64,000 bases of DNA from Lujinxingia vulgaris. GTDB taxonomy: Bacteria; Myxococcota_A; Bradymonadia; Bradymonadales; Bradymonadaceae. The DNA lies in contig NZ_VOSM01000004.1 of the NCBI RefSeq assembly GCF_007997015.1, positions 310,001 through 374,000 on the forward strand. Reading direction: 5' to 3'. Below the pieces are notes generated by a model. It was not told the DNA's origin. It did no database searches and saw only the letters and a list, made by a program, of their open reading frames with translations. Each line of letters starts with the position of its first letter. Within the stretch, counting starts at the first letter, position 1. A program made the translations under genes and the position numbers. Below, piece after piece: positions 26,368 to 34,349 of the stretch.

Positions 26368-28917
26368 TCAATGGGTCAGCGGCATCCACCCGGTCTCGGT
26401 GGGGATCTGGCTGACCTCCCAGTCTTCGAAGGACATCTCATTATCCTCAGCCTCACCGGCCTGCGACGCCATCACCTCCGCACAACTTCGGTCGTCCTCG
26501 CCAGCGGTCTCATCATCGGCGCATACCGCCAGCTGCACCCCGCCCAGGTTGCTGCGGTTCACCTCGTCGAGCGCGGCGTGATACTCCGGCCAGGTCAGCT
26601 GCTCCAGAAAACGCATATTCACAAGCACCCGCCGCATCTTATCCTGACGACTCGAGGGCAGATAACCGGCCTTGATCAACGCCCCGAAACGCGACGGCGC
26701 CGGAAGGATCGCCCCGAGCATCGCGCTCTGCGAGACGTTCAGCTCATCGGGGTTGCGCTCAAAATAGAAACGCGACGCCTCATACAGCCCGTGAACCCCG
26801 GGGCCCCAGTCCACCACGTTGATGTAGAGCTCCAGGATCTGCTCTTTGCTCAGCTCACTCTCCATGCGCCAGGTCAAAAAGGCCTCCTGGAGCTTACGCG
26901 AGATCGTGCGATCCCGGGTCAAAAAGAGGTTCTTTGCCAGCTGCTGCGTGATCGTGCTGCCGCCGCGCTCCAGCGCCCCTTCGCGCAGGTTATGCACCAT
27001 CGCCATGCGCAACCCCACCCAGTCCAGCCCGGCGTGCTGCAGGAACGTGGCGTCTTCGGCCGAGAGCAGCGCCGAAGGCACATGCGCCGGCAAACGCCCG
27101 ATACTCACCCACTGCTCCGGATCGATGTCGCGCGCCGGATGCGCATCCGAATCAAAAAATCCGCCGCTGGCTTGCTCCTCCGGCACCTCAACGCCGGCGG
27201 CCCGCATCGCGTCCCAGCGCAGCGAATCTTCAACCTCCACATCGCCCGAAAAACTCACATCGAGCACCAGGCTATCCGGAAATGCGCTGTGTCCCGAGGT
27301 GCCAAGCTCCACCCCGAAGCGCCCCTGCATCTGCGTATTGGCCAACACCCCGCTCATCGCCTCGGGAAGCTCCGAGAGCACCTGGCTGGCATCCAGATCT
27401 TCGCCGGAGAGCGACCACCCGAACGAGAAACCTTTGCCGGCATCAATCACATGCCCCGACCAGCGCACCTCATCGAGCGCGCCCAACTTCAAGCGCCCCT
27501 CACCCACACTCAGCGCACGTGCCCCGGCGTCAAAGGTCGCGCCCAGGCCAAGCTCCACCGCCTTAAACTTCAGCGTCTCTTCGGCCAAAAACGGCGCGCT
27601 GACATCGAACTCTTCCAGCACAAGCTCCCCGTTGAGGTCGGCGATGCGCTGCGCCAGGTCCACCTCACCATGGAGCGTCCCCTCCAACAACGCCCGCTCC
27701 ACCCGCGACGAGCCGGGCACCGGCCAGGGCGTGGTGCCATCCCAGGCGAAGTCGTGGAACCAGGCGTTGATGCCCACCATCGCGCTGGGAAGATGCCACT
27801 GGGCCTCTACATTGAGGTGGCCGCCTTCATCGTCGAGCACCTCGGCCACAAGGCCGATACCTGGCACGTCAGCCCGGTAGCTCAGCTCCACGTCACGCAG
27901 CCCGTAGATCTTCTGCGCGCCCCGAACCCGCGCGCCCTCCGAACGCCAGATCAGGGTCGGACCGCGACGCTCTAACGTCGAAGCATCGGCCTCCAGCGCA
28001 ACATCGGCCCCCTCAAAAAGTCGCGCACGCATCTCCTTGAGCGTCACGCGCTCGGGCATCTTCCCGGCCTTTACCTGCGCCAGCGCCTCCCCCAGATCCA
28101 ACGCCACCGCCCCCACCTCCAACTCCCCGGCGGGAGCCTTCAGGAGCGATGCGACGTCGATCGCCTCGGTGCGCACCACCAGCTGCTCGCCATCGACCGC
28201 CGCCTCAAAAGGCTGCGCATCAATCTCACCCCGGGCATCCAGAAACGCAAAAGCGCGCGCCCCAACGTCGAGGCGCGCCGCACCCGCACCGAGCTCCACC
28301 GGCCACAACCCGCCCTCCAGCTCTACCGGTCCCCCCTCCCAGCTCACCTGCAGCATCGGCGCCAGAAAGCGCTCCGCTCCCCGCGCGTCGCCCGCCGCCG
28401 AAGCCTTCGGCTCGGCGTTGCGATCCTGTGACGTCTGTCTGGCAAGCGACGCATCAGCCTCATCTTCACCATCACGCACGCCGGTCGGCGCCCTACCACC
28501 CCACACCTCAAACGCCCCCACCCGTACCTCGCCCAACTTCGGCGAACGGGCGCGCAGCGTTTCGGACCAGTCCAGATACAGATCGACCTTATCGACCTGC
28601 GCCTCCACCCGACGCTCCCCCTGAGTCCTGGCGACCTGAACTTCATAGGCCCGCACGCCCGTCCAACCGGCCGGCCCCATCGCGCTGATACTCAGTTCCA
28701 CCCCCTGCTGCTCCGCCAACTTCGCCACCCGAGGCGCAACAACGCGCTTGAGCACCGTCGGGCTGCGCAGCACCTCCGCGCCAAGCATAAGCCCCCCGAA
28801 GAGAAGCGCGCACACGAGCAGCCCCACCCCGATCGGACCGCCCCTACGACTTGCCACCCCCTGCCCGTCTTTCAAGCTCTTCGCCACGCTATGTTCGCTC
28901 TCTAACTCCCCGTTCAT
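26368..28917 (-). CDS. AsmA-like / GT51 peptidoglycan transglycosylase fusion
   Basis: From the ATG at 28917 the product is 849 residues. A signal anchor (about residues 28-50, GVGLLVCALLFGGLMLG) leads to about 500 residues of periplasmic beta-rich sequence resembling the AsmA/DUF3971-type lipid-transport fold. A GT51 domain follows (about 620-780). Its motifs are clear: EDATFLQHAG with catalytic Glu621, RGGSTITQQLAKN, RKLQEAFLTWRME and KEQILELYINVVDWG. GT51 enzymes polymerise lipid II glycan chains. There is no transpeptidase domain, so this is a monofunctional polymerase with an unusual front part. The start is uncertain: ATGs at 28935 and 28974 are in frame and all have weak ribosome sites. 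Confidence 0.88.
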   Translation of the reverse strand: MNGELESEHSVAKSLKDGQGVASRRGGPIGVGLLVCALLFGGLMLGAEVLRSPTVLKRVVAPRVAKLAEQQGVELSISAMGPAGWTGVRAYEVQVARTQGERRVEAQVDKVDLYLDWSETLRARSPKLGEVRVGAFEVWGGRAPTGVRDGEDEADASLARQTSQDRNAEPKASAAGDARGAERFLAPMLQVSWEGGPVELEGGLWPVELGAGAARLDVGARAFAFLDARGEIDAQPFEAAVDGEQLVVRTEAIDVASLLKAPAGELEVGAVALDLGEALAQVKAGKMPERVTLKEMRARLFEGADVALEADASTLERRGPTLIWRSEGARVRGAQKIYGLRDVELSYRADVPGIGLVAEVLDDEGGHLNVEAQWHLPSAMVGINAWFHDFAWDGTTPWPVPGSSRVERALLEGTLHGEVDLAQRIADLNGELVLEEFDVSAPFLAEETLKFKAVELGLGATFDAGARALSVGEGRLKLGALDEVRWSGHVIDAGKGFSFGWSLSGEDLDASQVLSELPEAMSGVLANTQMQGRFGVELGTSGHSAFPDSLVLDVSFSGDVEVEDSLRWDAMRAAGVEVPEEQASGGFFDSDAHPARDIDPEQWVSIGRLPAHVPSALLSAEDATFLQHAGLDWVGLRMAMVHNLREGALERGGSTITQQLAKNLFLTRDRTISRKLQEAFLTWRMESELSKEQILELYINVVDWGPGVHGLYEASRFYFERNPDELNVSQSAMLGAILPAPSRFGALIKAGYLPSSRQDKMRRVLVNMRFLEQLTWPEYHAALDEVNRSNLGGVQLAVCADDETAGEDDRSCAEVMASQAGEAEDNEMSFEDWEVSQIPTETGWMPLTH

Positions 28918-29235
28918 GCCCCGGTTATAGAGCATAGACAGGCGTGGCGTCCAAAAAATTGCCGCCGGGCGCATCTTCTAAGGCCGCGAAACATCTGGGC
29001 TTAGAGCTTGAAGTCCCGCGTCGAACCCGCCATACTTACAAAACGTCACGTCCAGACAGGGAGGGATCCCGGCGCTCTCGCCGCCGATCAACTCGCTGTC
29101 CGGCGCGACTGGCCGGCCTTGCTGTATGGGGAGCGCTTTGCCAGCGCTCCTCTCGCCACATCACACTGGGATTGGGTTTGAGAGAGCCACTCTCGCTCCG
29201 TGCACCTCTCTGCCCGCAGTACCGAGGTAACACGC
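28918..29235. other. Divergent intergenic region and leader of the 104-residue gene
   Basis: About 318 bases separate the transglycosylase gene from the small gene at 29236. A possible promoter reads TTGAAG (29008-29013), 17 bases, CATACT (29031-29036), matching consensus at four of six positions in each box. If used, it gives a leader of about 190 bases containing the hairpin at 29130-29150. Confidence 0.3.
29130..29150 (+). promoter_or_regulatory. Perfect 8-bp hairpin in a possible 5' leader
   Basis: GGAGCGCT-TTGCC-AGCGCTCC forms a perfect stem about 85 bases before the ATG at 29236. A second, weaker GAGAG/CTCTC element follows. No T-tract is present, so it is more likely leader structure or an operator than a terminator. 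Confidence 0.35.
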
Positions 29236-29550
29236 ATGGCCGACAAACGACTTAAAGCCGAAGCAACCTACGCTAAGAAGACCGATGCTGAGGTAAACAC
29301 GTTTCGCAATGATCTACTTGCCGAGATGAATATAAAGAGTGTTGGCGGCTACGCCATCGTCGCCGAAGGAAACACCTGGATCGAGTTGGAAGGCGATGAG
29401 TTCGACGTCGACGACGTCTGCAACTACATCGACAACTACGGCATCTTCGCCACCTTCAACGTCGAAAGCGTCGTAACCATCACCTCGCGCAAGCTCACTG
29501 AGGCCTACCTCTATTACAAGAACCTCACGCCGATAACGTCGCTTCCCTGA
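29236..29550 (+). CDS. Small conserved-looking hypothetical protein, 104 residues
   Basis: I start at the ATG at 29236 (CGAGG upstream) rather than the GTG at 29200. The product begins with a charged helical part (ADKRLKAEATYAKKTDAEVNTF) and continues into a compact alpha/beta pattern (GGYAIVAEGNTWIELEGDEF, DVDDVCNYIDNYGIFATFNV). It has no signal peptide, so it is probably cytoplasmic. The first third of the gene is clearly less GC-rich than its surroundings. I recognise no family. It is monocistronic and converges on the giant kinase gene. Confidence 0.7.
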   Translation: MADKRLKAEATYAKKTDAEVNTFRNDLLAEMNIKSVGGYAIVAEGNTWIELEGDEFDVDDVCNYIDNYGIFATFNVESVVTITSRKLTEAYLYYKNLTPITSLP

Positions 29551-29558
29551 GTCGAGTC

Positions 29559-29583
29559 AAAAGCCCCACGCGCTCAGGGGGCT
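29559..29583 (-). terminator. Terminator overlapping the kinase stop codon
   Basis: On the minus strand AGCCCC (29578-29583) pairs with GGGGCT (29562-29567) and runs into TTTT. The TGA of the kinase gene (29574-29576) lies in the loop. Confidence 0.6.
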
Positions 29584-32500
29584 GTGAGAAGGTTTGGCAT
29601 TGCCTCTCGCAGCTCCTTGAGCCGCGCCCGGCGCCCCCATTCCTCTCCCGCATCTTCAGCCAGTGCGATGGCGCTTTCCACGAGCAGGCGCGCGTCGCCA
29701 TCCCCATAAAAACGGGTATCCCGAATCAAGCGCAGCGCCTCCTCGGCAAGCTGCTGCACGCGCCCTTTATCACGCTCGTTGAGCGCGTTCACCAGGCAGC
29801 CCAACACCGCATAGAGCAAGAGCTGCGGGCGACGCTGCCGTCGAAAACTCACCGCCGCGCGCTCAAAGTACGAACGCGCCTCGTCGATGTTCTTCTCCAT
29901 AAACAACATCAAGCCCAGATTCATCATCGCTACCATGCCGTTTTGCACGTTGACGCGGCTGCAATAATGAAGCGAGCGCTCCAGCGCGGCGCGAGCCCCC
30001 TCCAGATTCCCCTGCGACCTCAAGACCTCGGCGCGAAGGTTAAACGCCTCCGAAAGCCCCATGCTCTGGTCGGACAGCTCGCAGATCGCGATCAGCTCAT
30101 CGACTTCCGTCAGGCTCGGCATATCCCCCCGACGATAGCTCAAAATTAACGATTCATAACGAGCATTGGCGACCATGACCGTATCCCCGGCAGCGGCGGC
30201 CTGGGCCGCGCCTTCCGCCAGCAAGATGGAGACCTCCGCCCACTCCGAGCGGCGCGCCAGCGAGCGCGCCAGCGCCGTTGTGCATGTCATGTACGCACGC
30301 GGAAAATCCTCCGAACCATGCTCGCGAAAGTGCGCCAACGCCTGTCGCAAAAGTCTCTCCCCCTTTTCAGGCTGCCCACCCACGACGGAACAGGCTCCTG
30401 CCATGGCCCGTGCCTGCGCCACCAACGCCGCGTCGCCTAACTCCAGCGCCAGCACCTCCGCACGCTCCGCCCACTCCAACGCAAGCGCGATGTAGTAGAG
30501 CGAGTTGTAGGCCCATGCGCGCGCAACGGCCAGCTCCACGCGCAGGCGAGCGATCGTTTCGTTGCCTTCAGCGGGCATACGTTCCATAGCCTGCCAGGCC
30601 TGGTCGAGCAGGTACGCGTTGACGTGCTGCTCTCCCCGAACCCTGCGCAGCTCGCTGGCCTCCATGTAGCGCCGCACCGCCTTTTCGGGCTCCCCCCCTT
30701 CCTTGAGCATCGCCGCAGAACGCTCCAGCGCCCCCTCCTCGCCGCGCTCAACGGCAGGCTCCAGAACCTGTGCACAAAGCGCGTGTGCTTTTTGCCAGCC
30801 TCCCGAACCTCGCAGATGCGTGAGCAACGCCTCTTTCAAGAGGTTTTGCGCAAACGCCAGCCTGTCGCCCCCGACCTCCACCAGATGGCGCCGCACCAGA
30901 AGATGCTCCACCACGTCCATCGACCAGGCGATCTCAGCCAACTCACAGGCGCGCTTCCAGTTCTTCAGCTCAAAACGCGCGCCCAGCACCGCGGCCAGCT
31001 GAAGGGCAAAAAGCTGATCCTCGCCATACACATCCACGAGCGCCAACGCCGGCGCCAGCCACAACAGCTCATCATCCCGAAGTTCGCTGGCGAAGACCTC
31101 CCGCTCCAGCCGGAACCCGTCGAGCGTCGGCTGCAGAAGCCCCCGCTCAATCCAGCGCGCCACCAGCGTGGTGGCCACCAGCGGGTTGCCCGCGCAGCGC
31201 TCGGCCACCTCCCGGGCAAGCCCGGGCTCGAGGAAGAGCAACTCCTCAACAAAACTCTGGGTGTCCGCCGGGCTGAGCGCATCAACGGGCTCCTCGGTAA
31301 ACGCCCCGCCCTCGCGCAGCTCACCCAACGCCCGGGCGTGCGTCTCACTGAGCGCCATCGCATCGTCGCGCGCGCTCATAATCACGAAGATCGGCACCGG
31401 CTCCTGAAGTTGATGCAACAGCAGACTTACCCAGCCAAGCGCCTCCACGCCTCGATGCACATCCTGGAGTCGAATGATGAGCGGCCCCGCCATCGCCAGT
31501 CGCATCAGAAAATCAGCCAGCGCGCGCTGGCGCTGTGCCTGACCGCTCATGCGCACGCCCCCCTCTTCGCCCGGCTGAGTGGGCATCAGAAGCTCGGTCA
31601 TCGCCTGCCAGAGGTAAGGGTCATCACCTCCGCCAGCGCGTACGATCGCCTCCAGACGCCCCATCACTTCGCTGCGCCCCAGACCGTTGAGGCCGAGGTG
31701 ATGCATCAGCGCATCAATCACCCCGTCGCTGGCATCGCCATCGGCGCGGTAACGCACGTGCAGCGCCTGTACCGAACCCACCTCCTGCGCCCGCTCCACA
31801 AGCCAGTCGGCCAGATGATCTTTTCCGACACCGGGCGCTCCGGTGAGCATCACCGCCGCGGGCTCTCGCGTAGTGAGCACCTCACGTAGCGTCGACCAGA
31901 GCAGCTCGCGCTCCTCATCGCGGCCGACCATCGCAAATCGCCGCAACCCGAAGAGCCCCAGCCCGGCGCCGGCCACCCGAAGGCTGGAGGCGCGTCGCGG
32001 CCGCTCCCAGCTGGCAGGCAGCGGCGTAAAACGCTGCGCCACATCGCCCACCGGACGCTCCGGCTCAAAGTTCAACAGGGGGGTGAGCGCATGAAAAGGC
32101 GACATCTGCCCGGAGCCTGGCCCGCGCATCTCGGTGGTCAGTCGATCTTCGGTGGATGCAGCATTGGCCTGCAGCAGCGTCTGCCACTGACGCACACTCA
32201 CTCCTGACGGCGCCCGCCCCACCGCCCGGCGCAGCTCCCGAGCGGCTAATGCCGCCGACGCCCAGCGCTGCCTGGGATCTTTGGCCAGCAGCCGCGCCAG
32301 CCACCCTTCCACCCCCTCGGGAACCTCACTGCGTGGCCGCAACGCCGGCACCGGGTGGTCGAGATGAGCGCGTGCAATCTTCATGACGTTTTCGCCCCCG
32401 AAGGGCACCTCGCCACAGATCATCTCAAAGATCACGCACCCCAGCGCGTAAAGATCGGTCGCCGGGCCGTACTCGCGCCAACGCCCCAGCAGCTGCTCCG

Positions 32501-33122
32501 GCGCCATATACTGCGGCGTGCCGGCCACTTTCTTGTGCTGATTCGCCCCCTCCTGAGGCTGCAGCGCGTACGCCAGCCCGAAGTCGGTCAGCAGCACCCC
32601 CGGCCACCCCGCTTCGCCCCGGTCCAAAAGCACGTTCTGGGGCTTGATATCGCGGTGCACCACCCCGCGCGCGTGGCTGTGCGCGAGCGCGTCGAGAACA
32701 GCGTAGGCCACAAGCTCGATCACCGCCCAGGGTTGCGCCCCGCTCATCAGCCCGGCGAGCGTGCCCGCCCGCGCGTACTCCATGACCAGGTAGGGGCTGC
32801 CCGGGCGAAACGCGCGCGGCGCCAGCGCCTCGTCGCTCTCGCCAATCACCCCGTAATCAAAAAGTCGCACAATCCCCGGATGATCCAGCCCCGCCACGCT
32901 GCGCACCTCATGGCCGAAGGCCCGGTGGTAGCGCTGCTCACCGGCCTGCTCCCCGGAGATCACCTTAACGGCAACCTCCATCCCCTGCTCCGGATGGTAC
33001 CCCCGGTACACCTCACCCATCGCCCCCTGGCCGATCTGCTCAAAGATCTGAAACTTGCCCAGCCGCACCCCCGAAGGGGTGATACTCGGGCTCCCCGGAG
33101 ATGGCTCCTCGGATGTACTCAT
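29574..33122 (-). CDS. Giant Ser/Thr protein kinase with AAA and TPR-like regions
   Basis: From the ATG at 33122 the product is 1182 residues. The kinase domain (about 24-295) is complete: glycine loop GQGAMGEVYRG, Lys53, HRDIKPQN (Asp158), DFGLA (180-184) and the APEQ activation-segment end. An AAA_16-type NTPase part follows (about 398-720), with a P-loop GAPGVGKD (428-435) in which the usual Ser/Thr after Lys is Asp. The C-terminal 400 residues are helical TPR-like repeats (LEWAERAEVLALELGDAALV and others). There is no membrane helix, so it is cytoplasmic. Kinase-STAND-like scaffolds of this type are common signalling proteins in myxobacteria. The frame continues upstream to 33206 with weaker starts. 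Confidence 0.92.
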   Translation of the reverse strand: MSTSEEPSPGSPSITPSGVRLGKFQIFEQIGQGAMGEVYRGYHPEQGMEVAVKVISGEQAGEQRYHRAFGHEVRSVAGLDHPGIVRLFDYGVIGESDEALAPRAFRPGSPYLVMEYARAGTLAGLMSGAQPWAVIELVAYAVLDALAHSHARGVVHRDIKPQNVLLDRGEAGWPGVLLTDFGLAYALQPQEGANQHKKVAGTPQYMAPEQLLGRWREYGPATDLYALGCVIFEMICGEVPFGGENVMKIARAHLDHPVPALRPRSEVPEGVEGWLARLLAKDPRQRWASAALAARELRRAVGRAPSGVSVRQWQTLLQANAASTEDRLTTEMRGPGSGQMSPFHALTPLLNFEPERPVGDVAQRFTPLPASWERPRRASSLRVAGAGLGLFGLRRFAMVGRDEERELLWSTLREVLTTREPAAVMLTGAPGVGKDHLADWLVERAQEVGSVQALHVRYRADGDASDGVIDALMHHLGLNGLGRSEVMGRLEAIVRAGGGDDPYLWQAMTELLMPTQPGEEGGVRMSGQAQRQRALADFLMRLAMAGPLIIRLQDVHRGVEALGWVSLLLHQLQEPVPIFVIMSARDDAMALSETHARALGELREGGAFTEEPVDALSPADTQSFVEELLFLEPGLAREVAERCAGNPLVATTLVARWIERGLLQPTLDGFRLEREVFASELRDDELLWLAPALALVDVYGEDQLFALQLAAVLGARFELKNWKRACELAEIAWSMDVVEHLLVRRHLVEVGGDRLAFAQNLLKEALLTHLRGSGGWQKAHALCAQVLEPAVERGEEGALERSAAMLKEGGEPEKAVRRYMEASELRRVRGEQHVNAYLLDQAWQAMERMPAEGNETIARLRVELAVARAWAYNSLYYIALALEWAERAEVLALELGDAALVAQARAMAGACSVVGGQPEKGERLLRQALAHFREHGSEDFPRAYMTCTTALARSLARRSEWAEVSILLAEGAAQAAAAGDTVMVANARYESLILSYRRGDMPSLTEVDELIAICELSDQSMGLSEAFNLRAEVLRSQGNLEGARAALERSLHYCSRVNVQNGMVAMMNLGLMLFMEKNIDEARSYFERAAVSFRRQRRPQLLLYAVLGCLVNALNERDKGRVQQLAEEALRLIRDTRFYGDGDARLLVESAIALAEDAGEEWGRRARLKELREAMPNLLTAP

Positions 33123-33245
33123 GCAGGCGGCGATGTCCGAAACAGGTCGAAAAACGTGAGTGGGTTTGAGGTCGGCCAGCATAACCGCTGATCGACCAGA
33201 ACCCAAGTCAGAAGTGACACGCCAGGCATCAAAAGCCGCGCATCA

Positions 33246-33914
33246 CTACTCGGCCTGCCCTCGCTTCTCCATGCGCTGCTGCAGCCGAATCATCAGGTAT
33301 TCCGAGAGGTAACTGGGATCTTCAAGCAGCCGGCAGGCCGCGATCTCCACCCAGAGCGTGGGGCCCTTTGAAGGATCGATGCGCGAAGGAAAGGTCCGCC
33401 GGGGCCAGATCACATTATGCGAGCCCAGCTCATAAAACTCGGTCGACGCGTCGAGCAGCTCCTGAAAGGTCAGCCCCGTATCCTGGCCGCGGTACAGGTC
33501 GGTCACATCCGCCACCGCCAGGCACGACGCATCGGAGATGTTCAAGAGCGCCGCGGAGTCGTCGATGGTCAAATCGTAGCTCTTCCAGAGGCTCTTATCG
33601 CCGTTGAGGATGTCGACTCTGGAGGTTCCACCGATGAGCTCGACCACCTGCGCGTTCTGCGCGTGAACCGGCTCAGGCTCGCGGCCCTCCACCTGCACAA
33701 AACGCTCCTCATCGCTCAGGTTGAGCACATAGAGATCGCCGGAGCCGTAGAGGATCGAGCGGTAGCCCAGAAAGCCCACCCCGGCCATCTGCGTGACCGC
33801 CCCGATGATGGCCGCGACCAGCACAAGAGCGCCCACCCCGAGCGCGACGCGCTTGCCGGTGGACATCCCCGCATCAACCTCAAACCCCTCAAACGCGTCG
33901 GGCTCTGTGCCCAT
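33246..33914 (-). CDS. Membrane-anchored hypothetical protein, 222 residues
   Basis: A short acidic cytoplasmic N-terminus precedes one membrane helix (about residues 23-46, VALGVGALVLVAAIIGAVTQM). The rest is a periplasmic beta-rich region with strands such as SILYGSGDLYVLNLSDEERFV and later SASCL-type turns, and a single Cys pair (SDASCLAVAD, AACRLLED). GAGG lies 7 bases before the ATG. I recognise no family. It lies upstream of the giant kinase gene on the same strand with a 123-base gap, so a functional tie is possible but not shown. Confidence 0.7.
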   Translation of the reverse strand: MGTEPDAFEGFEVDAGMSTGKRVALGVGALVLVAAIIGAVTQMAGVGFLGYRSILYGSGDLYVLNLSDEERFVQVEGREPEPVHAQNAQVVELIGGTSRVDILNGDKSLWKSYDLTIDDSAALLNISDASCLAVADVTDLYRGQDTGLTFQELLDASTEFYELGSHNVIWPRRTFPSRIDPSKGPTLWVEIAACRLLEDPSYLSEYLMIRLQQRMEKRGQAE

Positions 33915-33997
33915 GATCTGCCTCGCAACCTGTGCTCTGCCCCGGCGCGCTCATCGCCCCGGCCAACCTCAAAGGGCAGCATTATCACAGCCTGCGC

Positions 33998-34213
33998 TCA
34001 GCGCGGAAGGCAGCGCTCGGAGCGATCACTGCCCAGATAATGATCGTGGCGCTTCATTCGACCGCTGAGCACCGAGCCGGCGGCCATCAGCACAAACACC
34101 GGCTTGGAGAGCAAAAAGAGCAGCACCACCTCTGTGGCCGACATCTGCGAGAGGCGAATGAAGATCTGCAAAAAGCTCGTGGTCAGAAAGAAGTTCTCGA
34201 TCAGCTCAAGCAT
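33998..34213 (-). CDS. Possible small membrane protein, 71 residues
   Basis: Starting at the ATG at 34213, the product has amphipathic and hydrophobic helices (LIENFFLTTSFLQIFIRL and VVLLFLLSKPVFVLMAAGSV) and a basic, charged tail. The ribosome site is weak (CCGGGG). It sits in a co-directional run between dinG and the 222-residue membrane protein. Composition supports a real small membrane protein, but no homologue is recognised and it may be a chance frame. Confidence 0.4.
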   Translation of the reverse strand: MLELIENFFLTTSFLQIFIRLSQMSATEVVLLFLLSKPVFVLMAAGSVLSGRMKRHDHYLGSDRSERCLPR

Positions 34214-34349
34214 AATCAGACCCCGGGGGCTGGGCATCGGCGACGCGGTGACAGGCACCTATTGAACCTGATCACCGGCGGCGAGTCGTCCTGCGCTTCG
34301 TTGAAAATCCTCCCAGATTGAGGCGTTGAGCGCAAAAGATGCCCCGGGC

